Positions 46,367 to 62,674 are shown, counted from the stretch's first letter. The stretch: DNA of 63,728 nucleotides from Pseudomonas sp. (GCF_028293835.1 NZ_JAQGNX010000095.1:1-63728), one strand, 5' to 3'. Notes: generated from the letters alone by a model not told the origin. A program made the numbers and translations.

Positions 46367-47554
46367 TTAATCAGCCTGACGACGCAGGAATGCCGGGATA
46401 TCCAGGTAGTCCAGATCGTCATGAGGATTCATCTTGGCAGACGCTTGTGCACCAGCATGAGCCTGGTTGCGCATCACCGTTGGACGGTCCAGATCGCGGT
46501 AGTTCGGCGACGGCATGTCCTGACGAGCAGACGATTGTGCCGATGCGTGCTGCGATGGCTGCAGGGTGTTGTCGATGACCTTCACAGGCTTCTCGATTTT
46601 CGCGCCCAGACCTGTAGCGACCACCGTTACGTGCAACTCGTCACGCATGTCCGGATCGATAACAGTACCGACCTTGACCATGGCGTGCTCGGAAGCGAAC
46701 GCTTCGATGATGCTACCCACGTCCGAGTACTCACCCAGTGACAGGTCAGGACCGGCAGTGATATTTACCAGGATACCGCGAGCACCTTGCAGGTTGACGT
46801 CTTCAAGCAGCGGATTGCGGATAGCCGCTTCCGTCGCTTCACGTGCACGGTTAGGACCGCTGGCGCAGCCAGTGCCCATCATCGCCATACCCATTTCGCT
46901 CATCACGGTGCGTACGTCGGCAAAGTCGACGTTGATCATGCCCGGACGTTTGATGATGTCGGAGATACCGCGAACGGCACCGGCGAGTACATCGTCAGCC
47001 TTAGCGAAAGCCGAAAGCAAGCTGGCGTCTTTACCGAGGATGGTCAGCAGCTTCTCGTTAGGAATGGTGATCAACGAGTCGACGCTTTCCGAAAGCAAGC
47101 GAATGCCTTCATCGGCGATCTGCATGCGTTTTCTGCCTTCGAACGGGAACGGACGCGTCACAACAGCGACGGTCAAAATACCCATTTCCTTGGCCACTTC
47201 GGCAATGATTGGTGCAGCACCGGTACCGGTACCGCCGCCCATGCCAGTGGTGATGAACACCATGTTTGTGCCTTGCAGCACTTCAGCGATGCGTTCACGG
47301 TCTTCCAGCGCTGCCTGGCGACCTACTTCAGGGTTTGCCCCTGCACCAAGGCCCTTGGTTACACCTGTACCCAATTGCAAGATGGTCCGCGCGCCAATGC
47401 TTTTCAGCGCTTGCGCGTCGGTGTTGGCGCAGATGAATTCCACGCCTTCGATGTTGCTCTTAACCATGTGGTTAACAGCATTGCCACCACCACCACCTAC
47501 ACCGATAACTTTGATTACCGGGCTCTGCGGGACGTTGTCTACGAGTTCGAACAT
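46367..47554 (-). CDS. ftsZ: Cell division tubulin homologue FtsZ
   Basis: The 395-residue GTPase has the tubulin signature GGGTGTGAAPIIAEVAKE, VIGVGGGGGNAVNHM at the N-terminus, and the conserved C-terminal peptide DYLDIPAFLRRQAD that binds FtsA and ZipA. It polymerises into the division ring under the inner membrane. AAGGAGAGGGAAA before the ATG is one of the strongest ribosome binding sites here, as expected for an abundant protein. It lies 58 bases after ftsA. Confidence 0.98.
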   Translation of the reverse strand: MFELVDNVPQSPVIKVIGVGGGGGNAVNHMVKSNIEGVEFICANTDAQALKSIGARTILQLGTGVTKGLGAGANPEVGRQAALEDRERIAEVLQGTNMVFITTGMGGGTGTGAAPIIAEVAKEMGILTVAVVTRPFPFEGRKRMQIADEGIRLLSESVDSLITIPNEKLLTILGKDASLLSAFAKADDVLAGAVRGISDIIKRPGMINVDFADVRTVMSEMGMAMMGTGCASGPNRAREATEAAIRNPLLEDVNLQGARGILVNITAGPDLSLGEYSDVGSIIEAFASEHAMVKVGTVIDPDMRDELHVTVVATGLGAKIEKPVKVIDNTLQPSQHASAQSSARQDMPSPNYRDLDRPTVMRNQAHAGAQASAKMNPHDDLDYLDIPAFLRRQAD

Positions 47555-47612
47555 TTTCCCTCTCCTTCTCTAGTTTTGTGCCTACTGCCGCCTACCACTA
47601 CCGCTTTGAAAC

Positions 47613-48875
47613 TTAGAAATTGCCCTGCACCCAGCGCTTGAGGCGCTCAAGAACAGGAGCTTTAGGTTCATCGCTGCTATAGCCGCTACTGCTACTACTG
47701 ATGCCGGACAATGAAATGCCGTCGGACTGCTTTTGCAGTCCGTACAGCAATAGCCCCACACCGGTGGAATAAATCGGGTTGCGCACAACATCGGCGAGCC
47801 CTTTCACGCTGTGTGGCACGCCGAGGCGTACCGGCATGTGGAAGATTTCTTCGGCCAACTCAATGGCGCCTTCCATTTTTGATGTACCACCGGTCAGCAC
47901 GATGCCGGCCGGGATCAAATCTTCGTAACCACTGCGACGCAGTTCAGCCTGAATCAGGGTGAACAGCTCGTCATAACGTGGCTCAACCACTTCGGCCAGC
48001 GCCTGACGCGACAACTCACGCGGTGGACGGTCGCCAACGCTTGGCACCTTGATGGTTTCACCGGCACCGGCCAGCTTGGCCAAGGCGCAGGCGTAGCGAA
48101 TCTTGATTTCTTCGGCGTACTGAGTCGGTGTGCGCAGCGCCATGGCGATGTCGTTGGTCACCTGATCGCCCGCTATCGGGATCACTGCGGTATGGCGGAT
48201 CGCGCCTTCAGTGAAGATGGCGATGTCAGTGGTACCGCCACCGATATCCACCAGGCAAACGCCCAGTTCTTTCTCGTCGTCGGTCAGCACGGAATAAGCC
48301 GACGCCAACTGTTCAAGAATAATGTCGTCGATTTCCAGACCGCAGCGGCGTACACATTTTTCAATGTTTTGCGCGGCGTTTACGGCGCAGGTCACCACGT
48401 GAACCTTGGCTTCCAGACGCACGCCCGACATACCCAGCGGCTCGCGCACGCCTTCCTGATTGTCGATGACGTAGTCCTGCGGAAGGGTATGGAGCACCCG
48501 CTGATCCGCTGGTATGGCCACGGCCTGTGCCGCATCAAGCACACGTTCAAGGTCAGCCATGCTGACTTCACGATCACGGATCGCGACGATGCCGTGGGAA
48601 TTGAGGCTGCGGATATGATTGCCCGCAACGCCCACGAATGCTGAGTGAATACGGCAGCCCGCCATCAGTTGAGCTTCTTCAACCGCGCGCTGGATCGACT
48701 GCACGGTGGACTCGATATTCACCACCACGCCTTTCTTCAAGCCGCGGGAAGGGTGCGTGCCGATACCAACGATTTCCAGGGTCCCATCGGCCCCGACTTC
48801 GCCCACCAGCGCTACCACTTTGGAGGTGCCGATATCCAAACCGACGATCATTTTCCCGCTTTGCACGTTTGCCAT
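47613..48875 (-). CDS. ftsA: Cell division actin-like protein FtsA
   Basis: The 420-residue protein has actin-fold ATP motifs: VGLDIGTSKVVALVGEV (phosphate 1), LVDIGGGTTDIAIF (phosphate 2), GIVLTGGTSKMEGA (adenosine), and a C-terminal amphipathic membrane-targeting end (LERLKRWVQGNF). It tethers FtsZ to the membrane. The start is ATG 48875 (MANVQSGK); an in-frame ATG six codons upstream lies in poor context. It begins 14 bases after the ftsQ stop. Confidence 0.97.
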   Translation of the reverse strand: MANVQSGKMIVGLDIGTSKVVALVGEVGADGTLEIVGIGTHPSRGLKKGVVVNIESTVQSIQRAVEEAQLMAGCRIHSAFVGVAGNHIRSLNSHGIVAIRDREVSMADLERVLDAAQAVAIPADQRVLHTLPQDYVIDNQEGVREPLGMSGVRLEAKVHVVTCAVNAAQNIEKCVRRCGLEIDDIILEQLASAYSVLTDDEKELGVCLVDIGGGTTDIAIFTEGAIRHTAVIPIAGDQVTNDIAMALRTPTQYAEEIKIRYACALAKLAGAGETIKVPSVGDRPPRELSRQALAEVVEPRYDELFTLIQAELRRSGYEDLIPAGIVLTGGTSKMEGAIELAEEIFHMPVRLGVPHSVKGLADVVRNPIYSTGVGLLLYGLQKQSDGISLSGISSSSSGYSSDEPKAPVLERLKRWVQGNF

Positions 48876-48889
48876 GGTCCTGCCTCTTA

Positions 48890-49756
48890 TCAATTCTTCG
48901 CGACGGCGGGTTTGTCCGTCGTAGGCGCAACCTGCTCACGCCATCCGACGGCAAGGCCGTTGGAGTAACGCAGGTCGATGCGCGCAATATTCGTTATTTG
49001 CTCTTTCAGCGTTTTTTCGTAAATGGCGATAAAACGGCGCATTTTTTCCACCAGATGGTCGCGGCCCAGCAACAACTCGATGCCCGGACCCGAACTGCCC
49101 GCTCCGGTGGTCAAAAACCAACTGCCGCGTTCACGTAATTCCAGGCGCACGATGGAGAAGCCCAAAGGCCGCAACATCTGACTGAGTACCTGGTACTGCT
49201 GCATCACCTGTTGCTGGGCACGCTGCGGGCCGAACAACTGGGGTAAATGCTCATAATTGGCCAGTTCGCGCGGGGCAAATGCCTGTCCCTGGTTATTCAA
49301 CAGGGCCTCATCGCCCCAGCGCGCTACTGGCAGTTGTTCTTCCAGACGAATCACCACTTGATCCGGCCAGATGCGTCTGACTTCGGCGTGAGCAATCCAC
49401 GGCATCTTCTCCAGTTCGGTACGCATGCCCGTCAGGTCGATGGTGAAAAAGCTTGCCGCCACATACGGCGCGATACGTTGCTGAACGGCTTGTTGGCTGA
49501 TGTAGCTCAGGTCGCCCTGGACGTTGATCTTGGTAATCGGCCGGTCTGCATACGGCAGCAGCCGGGTGGCCGCCTCGTAAGTACCAAAGCCCAGGACCAC
49601 CAGCATCACTGGCCAGAAAAGATGTTTGAATAACCCGAAGTTGGCTTTAGGCAGGCGCGCCGATAGCGGCTCTTTAGCCACCATTCGGCTGGCACCACGC
49701 GGCACCGGCTTGCGGCCGGGGACGGGTTGCTGATGACGTAGCATCGCGCCTTGCAT
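48890..49756 (-). CDS. ftsQ: Cell division protein FtsQ
   Basis: The 288-residue bitopic protein has a basic cytoplasmic head, one membrane helix (about residues 47-65, [17 protein letters not shown]), a POTRA domain ([19 protein letters not shown]) and a periplasmic FtsQ domain ([35 protein letters not shown]). It links FtsB/FtsL to the early divisome. GAGG lies 8 bases before the ATG at 49756, inside the end of ddl. Confidence 0.95.
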   Translation of the reverse strand: MQGAMLRHQQPVPGRKPVPRGASRMVAKEPLSARLPKANFGLFKHLFWPVMLVVLGFGTYEAATRLLPYADRPITKINVQGDLSYISQQAVQQRIAPYVAASFFTIDLTGMRTELEKMPWIAHAEVRRIWPDQVVIRLEEQLPVARWGDEALLNNQGQAFAPRELANYEHLPQLFGPQRAQQQVMQQYQVLSQMLRPLGFSIVRLELRERGSWFLTTGAGSSGPGIELLLGRDHLVEKMRRFIAIYEKTLKEQITNIARIDLRYSNGLAVGWREQVAPTTDKPAVAKN

Positions 49757-49760
49757 GGGA

Positions 49761-52172
<2,412 letters not shown>

Positions 52173-52180
<8 letters not shown>

Positions 52181-53243
52181 GGGCCACCTCCAGACAAACT
52201 TCGACCACGGTGCGTGTTGCGTCAGGTTTGGCCAGGCGGCGAGCCGTACGGGCCATGCTGTTCAATTGTTCGGGTTGCATCAAAACCTCTGTCAGGCGTG
52301 CAGCCATTTCTGCCACGCCAGTTGTTGCTTGTGGCATGACGAAAGCAGCGCCTTCGCGGGCCAAATAGTCGGCATTACGGGACTGGTGGTCGTCGATTGC
52401 GTGGGGCAATGGCACCAACAGCGACGGCAGACCAGCTGCCGCCAGTTCACTGACGGTCAGCGCGCCTGCGCGACAAACCACCAGGTCGGCCCAGCCATAG
52501 GCTTGAGCCATGTCTTTGATGAACGGGGCTACTTGCGCCTCGACACCGGCAGTGCGATAGCGCTCGGCCGTAATCTCATCGTGATTCTTGCCGGCCTGAT
52601 GAAACACTTCAGGGCGCAGCTCCAATGGCAGCAACGCCAATGCTTCGGGCAGCAACTTGTTCAATGGCTCGGCGCCGAGGCTGCCACCGAGGATCAGCAG
52701 ACGCGCTTTACGCCCGGCCAATGCTTGGCGCGGGGTTTCCAGAAACAACTCGCTACGCACCGGGTTTCCGGTTGTGCGGCGTTTGGCCGACTTGGAGAAC
52801 GTGTCCGGGAACGCCTCACACACGCGGCTGGCAAACGGCACCAGACTGCGGTTGGCGGTGCCGGCAATGGCGTTCTGCTCGTGAATGATCAGCGGGATGC
52901 CGGCCAGCTTCGCCGCCAGTCCGCCAGGCCCCGTGACATAACCACCCAAGCCCAGCACACACACCGGCTGCAACTGACGCACAATCTTGCGCGCCTGAAT
53001 CAACGCCTTGAGCAACACAAACGGCGCTTTAAACAACGCAAGCACACCTTTGCCGCGCAACCCGGTCATGTTGATCAAATGCAGCGGCAAGCCTGCCTGG
53101 GGCACCAATTCATTTTCGATACCCCGTGGCGTGCCCAACCAGTGGACGCTGTAACCACGGGCTTTAAATTCCTGGGCGCAGGCCAGTGCCGGGAACACAT
53201 GCCCACCGGTACCGCCCGCCATGATCAGCACGTTAGCGCCCAT
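52173..53243 (-). CDS. murG: MurG lipid II synthase
   Basis: The 356-residue GT-B glycosyltransferase has [55 protein letters not shown] and the donor-binding [22 protein letters not shown]. It adds GlcNAc to lipid I on the cytosolic face of the inner membrane. GAGGAG 7 bases before ATG 53243 fixes the start; it overlaps the ftsW end by 11 bases. Confidence 0.97.
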
Positions 53244-54447
53244 TGTTCGACTCCTCAGCGAAGTCGCTTTCATTGAATTCTGTTTCTTCGCTGCCGGTGT
53301 TGGTCCGCGCTTCCCACTCGATGCGCAGCAGCAAGCCCAGGCTTGCACAGCAAATCACCAACGAACTGCCGCCGTAACTGAGAAACGGTAAGGTCAGGCC
53401 TTTGGTCGGCAGCAACCCGACGTTTACCCCGATATTGATCAAGAACTGACCAATCCACAGGAACGCCAGGCCATAAGCGACATAGGCACCGAAGTATTGC
53501 TTGGCCCGTTCGGCCCACATACCGATGTACATCGCGCGGATACTGACGAAAACAAACAACGCCACCGTCAGCAGCGAACCCACCACGCCCAGCTCTTCAG
53601 CGAGTACAGCGAACACAAAGTCGGTGTGCGCTTCTGGCAGGTAGAACTGTTTCTGCACGCTGTTGCCCAGGCCTACGCCAAACCACTCACCGCGACCGAA
53701 CGCAATCAGTGCCTGGGTCAATTGATAGCCGGAACCGAACTGATCGGACCATGGGTCGGTGAAGGTAATCAGACGCGCCATACGGTAGGGTTGCGCTTGA
53801 ACCAGCACGAACACCGCACCCACGGCCAGCACCACCATCAAGGTGAAACGGAACAGGCCAACGCCGCCCAGAAACAACATGGCCGCCGCTGCACCCATCA
53901 TCACGACGGTGGCACCGAAGTCCGGCTCCATCAGCAGCAGACCGGCCATGGGCAGCAAAACGATGAAGGGTTTAAAGAAGCCCATCCAGCTTTCCCGGAC
54001 CTCTTGCTGACGGCGAACCAAGTAGCCACCGAGGAAGATCACCACGAAGACTTTGGCGATTTCCGACGGCTGCACGTTGAACATGCCGAAACCAATCCAG
54101 CGCATGGAACCGTTTACCTCACGGCCCAGACCCGGCACCAGTACGATCACTAGCAAACCGAAGGCGCCGATCAACATTAGCCAACCCAACCGCTGCCAGG
54201 TCGCCACGGGAATCATCATGGTCGCCGCGCAAGCGCCCAAGCCGATCACCAGATAAATCAGGTGACGAATCATCATGTAGAGCGGGTTGCCGGACTGGAC
54301 CGCAGCCACTTCCGACGAAGCAGAGGTGATCATCACCAGGCCCAGGCCGAGCAGCGCCAGGCAACCGGCGAGCATTGGAAAGTCGACGTCGATACCACGG
54401 CCGCTGATCAGGGGTGATGGATAAGGTCGGATCACGCCAAGAATCAT
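53233..54447 (-). CDS. ftsW: SEDS peptidoglycan polymerase FtsW
   Basis: The 404-residue protein has about ten membrane helices and SEDS signatures: GREVNGSMRWIGFG, FNVQPSEIAKVFV, LLLMEPDFGATVVM, and LLPTKGLTLPFLSYGGSSL. It polymerises septal glycan with FtsI. The ATG overlaps the murD stop (ATGA). Confidence 0.97.
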   Translation of the reverse strand: MILGVIRPYPSPLISGRGIDVDFPMLAGCLALLGLGLVMITSASSEVAAVQSGNPLYMMIRHLIYLVIGLGACAATMMIPVATWQRLGWLMLIGAFGLLVIVLVPGLGREVNGSMRWIGFGMFNVQPSEIAKVFVVIFLGGYLVRRQQEVRESWMGFFKPFIVLLPMAGLLLMEPDFGATVVMMGAAAAMLFLGGVGLFRFTLMVVLAVGAVFVLVQAQPYRMARLITFTDPWSDQFGSGYQLTQALIAFGRGEWFGVGLGNSVQKQFYLPEAHTDFVFAVLAEELGVVGSLLTVALFVFVSIRAMYIGMWAERAKQYFGAYVAYGLAFLWIGQFLINIGVNVGLLPTKGLTLPFLSYGGSSLVICCASLGLLLRIEWEARTNTGSEETEFNESDFAEESNNGR

Positions 54448-55790
54448 GACAGGGCCTCCACTGAGCGAGCGAACAGGCGGCCACGTTCTTCGTAATTCTT
54501 GAACATATCCAGGCTTGCACAGGCAGGCGACAGCAACACAGCGTCTCCCTCTTGAGCGACTTCAGCAGCACGCAGCACGGCTTCTTCCAATGTTGAGACG
54601 CGAATTAACGGGATAGCATCGCCAAGGGCTTGCGCCACCAACTCAGCGTCGCGGCCCAGCAGCACCACGGCGCGGCAGTGAGCAGCAACCGGCGCGCGCA
54701 GGGCAGAGAAATCTGCGCCTTTGCCGTCGCCACCGGCGATCAACACCAACTTGCCGCCGATGTCTGCGCCCAAGCCTTCGATAGCGGCCAGTGCGGCGCC
54801 CACGTTGGTGGCTTTGGAATCATCGTAATAGCTGACACCGTCACGCTCGCGCAGCCATTGGCAGCGGTGCGTCAAGCCAGTGAAGGCGCGCAAGCTCTCG
54901 AGCATGGCGTCGAACGGCAAGCCCACGGCGTGCCCCAGCGCCAGCGCGGCCAGGGCGTTGGATTGGTTGTGAGCCCCACGAACTTTCAGTTCGCGAGCCG
55001 GCATCAAGTTTTCGAATTGAAAGGCTAGGTACATTTCGCCGTTCTCTTCGCGCAAACCGAAACCGTGAAAATCGGGTTTGTTCAAGCCAAAGGTCCAGCA
55101 TGGCAAGCCTTCGCCAATCAGCGGCCGCGACAACGCGTCTTGCCGATTGACCACCACCTGCCGCGCACCACGGAAAATCCGATGTTTGGCCAAGTGGTAC
55201 GCCGGCAAACCGCTGTAGCGGTCCATATGGTCTTCGCTGACGTTAAGCACGGTCGCCACTTCAGCGCCAAGATGGTCGGTGGTCTCAAGCTGGAAGCTGG
55301 AAAGCTCAAGCACATACAACTCGATTGAGTCGTCGAGCAGGTCCAGGGCAGGTGTGCCGAGGTTACCGCCCACGGCGACGCGCTTGCCTGCTGCAAGCGC
55401 CATGTCACCCACCATGGTGGTTACGGTGCTTTTGGCGTTCGAACCGCTGATGGCCACAATCGGCGCCTTCGCGTTGCGCGCGAACAGCTCGATGTCACCC
55501 GACAACTTCACGCCACGGGCCGCCGCTTGCTGCAACGCCGGGGTAGCCAGGGCCAGGCCGGGGCTTACGTACAATTCGTCAGCGCGGCACAGAAACTCTA
55601 CGTCCAGGTCGCCACAACGCACTTCCACCTGCGGGTATTGCTCGCGCAATGTCGCCAGTTCAGGTGGATTGTCCCGCGTGTCTGCCACGGCAAACGACAC
55701 ACCCCGGCTCGCTAGAAAGCGAACCAGAGACATGCCGCTCTTGCCGAGGCCGACAACGATGCGGAAGTGGTCAGAAGCGATCAGAGACAC
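54444..55790 (-). CDS. murD: UDP-N-acetylmuramoyl-L-alanine--D-glutamate ligase MurD
   Basis: The 448-residue ligase has VGLGKSGMSLVRFLASRGV at the N-terminus, a P-loop AISGSNAKSTVTTMVG with Ala in place of the usual Gly after Asn, NVSEDHMDRYSG, and LIAGGDGKGADF. It adds D-Glu to UDP-MurNAc-L-Ala. It starts five bases after the mraY stop and overlaps ftsW by four bases. Confidence 0.96.
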   Translation of the reverse strand: MSLIASDHFRIVVGLGKSGMSLVRFLASRGVSFAVADTRDNPPELATLREQYPQVEVRCGDLDVEFLCRADELYVSPGLALATPALQQAAARGVKLSGDIELFARNAKAPIVAISGSNAKSTVTTMVGDMALAAGKRVAVGGNLGTPALDLLDDSIELYVLELSSFQLETTDHLGAEVATVLNVSEDHMDRYSGLPAYHLAKHRIFRGARQVVVNRQDALSRPLIGEGLPCWTFGLNKPDFHGFGLREENGEMYLAFQFENLMPARELKVRGAHNQSNALAALALGHAVGLPFDAMLESLRAFTGLTHRCQWLRERDGVSYYDDSKATNVGAALAAIEGLGADIGGKLVLIAGGDGKGADFSALRAPVAAHCRAVVLLGRDAELVAQALGDAIPLIRVSTLEEAVLRAAEVAQEGDAVLLSPACASLDMFKNYEERGRLFARSVEALS

Positions 55791-55795
55791 TCGTT

Positions 55796-56878
55796 CTACC
55801 TCAGCTTCAGGGTGGCAAGGCCGATCAACACGAGAATCACGGTGATAATCCAGAAACGGACGATCACCCGGGGCTCGGGCCAGCCTTTAAGTTCAAAGTG
55901 GTGATGAATCGGCGCCATGCGAAACACGCGGCGGCCGGTCAACTTGAAAGAAGCAACCTGAATCACGACAGACAGGGTTTCCATCACGAACACGCCGCCC
56001 ATGATGAACAGGACGATTTCCTGACGGACGATAACGGCGATGGTGCCCAGTGCGGCGCCCAGTGCCAGGGCACCGACATCCCCCATGAACACTTGGGCGG
56101 GATAGGTGTTGAACCAGAGAAAGCCCAGCCCGGCGCCAATCAATGCGCCGCAGAACACGATCAACTCACCGGCGCCCGGAACGTAAGGGATCAGCAGGTA
56201 TTCTGCGAATTTCACGTTACCCGACAGGTAGCAGAAAATGCCCAGCGCCCCGCCGACCATGACCGTTGGCAAGATCGCCAGCCCGTCGAGGCCGTCAGTC
56301 AGGTTGACCGCGTTGCTTGAGCCGACAATGACGAAGTAGGTCAACACCATGAAGCCGACGCCCAGGGGAATACTCACATCTTTGAGCATCGGTACGATAA
56401 GGGTGGTTTCCACAGCGGAGGGCGCGGTGACATAAAGAAATATCGCGGCGGCGAGACCGAATACCGACTGCCAGAAATACTTCCAGCGGCTCGGCAAACC
56501 CTTGGAGTTTTTCTCAATGACTTTGCGGTAGTCGTCAACCCAACCGATCCCGCCAAACAACAGCGTGACAATCAGAACAACCCACACATAACGATTGCTC
56601 AGGTCCGCCCACAGCAGCGTACTGACGGCGATGGCGGACAGAATCAACGCGCCACCCATAGTAGGCGTGCCCGATTTAGACAGGTGCGATTGCGGCCCAT
56701 CATTGCGAACTGACTGGCCGATCTGGCGGGTCTGCAGGGTGCGAATCATCCATGGACCGAGGAACAGCGAGAGCGACAATGCAGTAAGCACGCCAAGGAT
56801 CCCGCGCAGGGTCAGGTACTGGAAGACTGCGAAGCCTTTGTAGAATTGTTGTAAATACTCCGCCAACAACAGCAGCAT
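55796..56878 (-). CDS. mraY: Phospho-MurNAc-pentapeptide transferase MraY
   Basis: The 360-residue, ten-helix enzyme has the expected [45 protein letters not shown] and [14 protein letters not shown] segments with the catalytic Asp residues. It transfers the pentapeptide precursor to undecaprenyl phosphate, making lipid I. ATG 56878 gives the standard length and shares one base with the murF stop; a TTG one codon before is possible. Confidence 0.97.
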   Translation of the reverse strand: MLLLLAEYLQQFYKGFAVFQYLTLRGILGVLTALSLSLFLGPWMIRTLQTRQIGQSVRNDGPQSHLSKSGTPTMGGALILSAIAVSTLLWADLSNRYVWVVLIVTLLFGGIGWVDDYRKVIEKNSKGLPSRWKYFWQSVFGLAAAIFLYVTAPSAVETTLIVPMLKDVSIPLGVGFMVLTYFVIVGSSNAVNLTDGLDGLAILPTVMVGGALGIFCYLSGNVKFAEYLLIPYVPGAGELIVFCGALIGAGLGFLWFNTYPAQVFMGDVGALALGAALGTIAVIVRQEIVLFIMGGVFVMETLSVVIQVASFKLTGRRVFRMAPIHHHFELKGWPEPRVIVRFWIITVILVLIGLATLKLR

Positions 56879-58245
56879 CAATGTTTCTCCTGGCTAGAAC
56901 CACACAAACCGGCGACGATATTTTCCATCGCCGCACTGCGCGAACCTTTAATCAAAATGGTGGTGTCGATGTCCTGCTCGGCGCCAAGCGCTGCGATCAG
57001 GTCCTGCTGATTTGCAAAATGACGTCCGTGCTCGCCGAAAGCGTTCACGGCGTGAGCCATCAGCGGTCCAACCGCGTACAGCGCCGACACCTTGCCTGCG
57101 GCATAAGCGCCCACATCACGATGGCCCTGCTCGGCCCACTCGCCCAGCTCGCCGATATCCCCGAGCACCAAGACGGTGCGCCCGGAAAAGCCGGCGAGTA
57201 TATCAACGGCCGCGCACACGGAAGTGGGGTTGGCGTTGTAAGTGTCATCTATCAGACGAATGCCGTTAGTGGCCAATTGCGCTACCGCACGACCTTTGAC
57301 CGGTTGTACCGATGTCAGCCCGGCAACGATGCCTTCGAGTGTTACGCCCAGCGCATGAGCCGCCGTCGCAGCCGCCAGCGCGTTGGCGATGTTGTAGGCA
57401 CCCAGTAGATTGAGCTGAACGGACGCCGAACCCGACGGACCATTCAAAGTGAAATTTGCGCAACCGCGCGCATCACGCGTCAGGTCGCGGGCATAGAAGT
57501 CTGCGGCGTCGTCACTTAAGGCGAAACTCAGCACCTGGCGCCCATTGGCGCGAGCCTGCCAACTAGCAAACGCCTTGTCGTCGCGATTGAGCACCGCGAT
57601 CCCACTGGCATCGAGGCCTTCAAGGATTTCGCCCTTGGCCTGGACAATTTTCTCCGGGCCACCGAACTCCCCGACATGGGCAGTACCGGCGTTGGTGATG
57701 ACTGCGACGTGAGGCTTGGTCAACCCGACCGTGAAGGCGATTTCCCCCAGTCGCGAGGCACCCAACTCGATCACCGCCCCTGCATGCTCCGGCGCCAGTT
57801 CCAGCAACGTCAGCGGAACACCCAGCTCGTTGTTTAAATTTCCCCGAGTGGCCAGCACTGAACCACGGGTGCGCAAAATGCTTGCGAGCATTTCCTTGGT
57901 GGTGGTTTTGCCGCTGGAGCCGGTGATGGCGGCTACCGGCTTGTCAAAACGGCTGCGGTTCAAGCCACCAAGCTGTGCCAATGCCTGACGGGCATCCGCA
58001 ACAACCAATTGCGGCAAGGCACAGCCAGGCACTTCACGCTCGACCAGCGCACCCACCGCGCCTTTGCCAGCGACGTCGTCCAGATAATCGTGACCATCGA
58101 AATGAGGACCGGTCAGCGCAATGAACAACTGGCCCGGATCTATCTTGCGGCTGTCAATACTCACGCCGGTAAAGGTGCAATCGGCGCCGACCTGACGGGC
58201 ATTGAGTGGCGCGACCAATTCAGCGAAGGTCAGAGGCTTAAGCAT
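56878..58245 (-). CDS. murF: UDP-MurNAc-tripeptide--D-Ala-D-Ala ligase MurF
   Basis: The 455-residue ligase has [37 protein letters not shown] cut after [15 protein letters not shown] and [12 protein letters not shown], all MurF signatures. It finishes the UDP-MurNAc-pentapeptide. GGGAGG 6 bases before the ATG lies within the last codons of murE; overlap is 8 bases. Confidence 0.96.
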   Translation of the reverse strand: MLKPLTFAELVAPLNARQVGADCTFTGVSIDSRKIDPGQLFIALTGPHFDGHDYLDDVAGKGAVGALVEREVPGCALPQLVVADARQALAQLGGLNRSRFDKPVAAITGSSGKTTTKEMLASILRTRGSVLATRGNLNNELGVPLTLLELAPEHAGAVIELGASRLGEIAFTVGLTKPHVAVITNAGTAHVGEFGGPEKIVQAKGEILEGLDASGIAVLNRDDKAFASWQARANGRQVLSFALSDDAADFYARDLTRDARGCANFTLNGPSGSASVQLNLLGAYNIANALAAATAAHALGVTLEGIVAGLTSVQPVKGRAVAQLATNGIRLIDDTYNANPTSVCAAVDILAGFSGRTVLVLGDIGELGEWAEQGHRDVGAYAAGKVSALYAVGPLMAHAVNAFGEHGRHFANQQDLIAALGAEQDIDTTILIKGSRSAAMENIVAGLCGSSQEKH

Positions 58246-59700
58246 GCGTCACCTCCCAGGCGGCCAAGGCTTTTCCCGCTTCATCAAGATCGGAAAACGG
58301 CAGACGTTGACCGTTGATTTCCTGATAATCCTCGTGGCCCTTGCCCGCCAGGACAACCACATCAGTGGCCTGGGCACTGGCAATCAACTGCGCAATCGCC
58401 AGGCCGCGCCCGGCGACGAAGGTAGCGTTTTCAGCGGCAACGAAGCCTTTACGGATGTCGTCGAAAATCTGCGACGGCGCTTCTGTCCGTGGATTGTCGT
58501 CAGTGACCAGCACGGTGTCCGCCAGGCGTTCGACGACTTCCGCCATCAACGGACGCTTGCCGCGATCACGATCACCACCGCAGCCGAACAGACACATCAA
58601 GCGGCCTTTTGCATGGGGACGCAGTGCCTGGAGCACTTTTTCCAGGGCGTCGGGGGTGTGTGCGTAATCGACCACCACCAGCGGCCTGCTTCCGCCGCCC
58701 AAACGCTGCATGCGGCCGACCGGACCTTCCAGTGTCGGCAGCACGTTCATGATTTCGTCCAGCGGATAATCCAGGCCCATCAACGCCCCGATGGCAGCCA
58801 AAACGTTGCTCAGGTTGAAGCGGCCCAACAAACTGCTGCGCAAATGGTGCTCACCCTGGGCGGTCACCAAGGTGGCGCGTACGCCGTCGTCGTCAAAATG
58901 CGCATCGCGGCAGTACAGCGAAGCGCTGGCGTCTTTGATGCTGTACGTGATCAAACGTGATTCGAGCTTATTGGCCGCTAACTGCCGGCCGAAGTCGTCG
59001 TCCAGATTGATCACTCGGCAACTCAGGTTGGACCAGGCGAACAACTTGGCCTTGGCCGCCGCGTAGGCTTCCATGGTCCCGTGGTAATCCAGGTGATCAC
59101 GGGACAAGTTGGTCAGCACCGCAACGTCGAACGCCAAGGCACTTACCCGACCTTGATCAAGGCCATGGGACGACACTTCCATGGCCACCGCACGGGCACC
59201 GGCTTTTTTCAAATCAGCCATGGTTGCCTGCACGGCGATGGGGTCTGGCGTGGTCAAACGGCCGCTTTGCAGCGCACCGTAGAAGCCCGTACCCAGCGTA
59301 CCGACGATCCCGCAATGCTGGCCCAATTGATCCAGCGCTTGGGCGATCAATTGAGTGACACTGGTTTTGCCATTGGTGCCGGTGACGCCGACCAGATTCA
59401 AGCGGCGGCTGGGGTCGCCATAGAAGCGGCCGGCGATGTCGGACAATTGTGCCGCCAGACCTTTTACCGGAATCAACGGCACGTCGGTAATCGGCAATAC
59501 GGTCGCGCCCTCTACCTCATAGGCCACCGCTGCGGCACCGCGGTTGAGGGCATCGGCAATATGTTCTCTGCCGTCGATTTTGCCGCCCGGGACCGCCAGA
59601 AACAGATCGCCTGGGCGCACGTTACGGCTGTCGAGAGTCAACTCGCGGATCAACAGATCGCGGTCGGCATGGGCAAATATCTTGTTCAGACTAAAGGACA

Positions 59701-59701
<1 letters not shown>
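58238..59701 (-). CDS. murE: UDP-MurNAc-L-Ala-D-Glu--meso-diaminopimelate ligase MurE
   Basis: The 487-residue ligase has GVTGTNGKTSVTQLIAQAL as P-loop and the substrate-selecting DNPRTEAP motif, which indicates meso-diaminopimelate and not lysine. Other segments are LTNLSRDHLDYHG and YAHTPDALEK. ATG 59701 shares one base with the ftsI stop, and GGAGG stands 8 bases before it. Confidence 0.96.
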
Positions 59702-61726
<2,025 letters not shown>

Positions 61727-61730
<4 letters not shown>

Positions 61731-62674
61731 CGAAGCTTCTCCGCAACGCGCATGACAGCGCTGCGCGATCGTGGATTGGCTTTGGTTTCAGCTTCGGAGG
61801 CGAATTGCGCCTTACCATGGATTTTGATTTTCGGGTCGAATGCCTGAAAGCGGATCGGCAGGTCCCGTGGCATATTGTCGGCTTCGCCTTTGGCGAGCCT
61901 ACGCATGAACAGTTTAACGATGCGGTCTTCCAAGGAATGGAAACTGATCACGACCAGTCGGCCGCCGATTTCCAACGTTTCTAACGCGGCTTCAAGCCCT
62001 GCTTCGAGGTCGCCGAGTTCGTTGTTCACATGAATGCGCAACCCCTGGAACGCACGGGTCGCAGGATTCTTGCCTTTTTCCCACGCCGGGTTAGCTACCT
62101 TGAGCACTTCGGCAAGATCGCCGGTGCGTTCGAAACGCTGGGTCTCGCGGCGCTGGACTACCGCATTGGCCATGCGCTTGGCAAAACGTTCTTCGCCGTA
62201 TTCCTTGAACACACGGGCGATTTCTTCAGCCGACGCCGTTGCGATGAACTCAGCAGCACTAACGCCGCGACTGGGGTCCATGCGCATGTCCAAAGGACCG
62301 TCGTTCATGAAACTGAAGCCGCGCTCCGGATCGTCCAGTTGCGGCGACGAAACACCGAGGTCCAGCAGAACCCCGTTTACCTTACCGGCCAGCCCGCGGC
62401 TTTGTACTTCGGCACCAAGTTCGGCAAAGCTACGCTGTACAATGACAAAGCGGCCGTCTTGGGCCGCTAACGCTTGTCCAGTGGCAATCGCTTGAGGGTC
62501 TTTGTCGAATCCCAGCAAAACCCCGTCGGGACCCAGCTGCTGCAATATCAAACGGCTGTGTCCGCCGCGCCCGAACGTGCCATCCAGATAGCAGCCATCG
62601 GTACGCACCGCAAGCGCCTCCACGGCTTCTTCGAGGAGTACGGTGATGTGGGTAAAGCCGCTAGTCATAGTCAC
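61727..62674 (-). CDS. rsmH: 16S rRNA m4C1402 methyltransferase RsmH (MraW)
   Basis: The 315-residue methyltransferase has [13 protein letters not shown], the SAM site [36 protein letters not shown] split, and [14 protein letters not shown]. It methylates C1402 in the decoding centre of 16S rRNA. Start GTG 62674 overlaps the mraZ stop (GTGA) and aligns with the N-terminus of related RsmH; ATG 62668 is an alternative. No clear ribosome binding site, so coupling to mraZ is likely. Confidence 0.95.

Noticed and set aside
46566..47573. 335-codon open frame opposite ftsZ
   Set aside because: Ser/Pro/Met-rich shadow of FtsZ, without family motifs.
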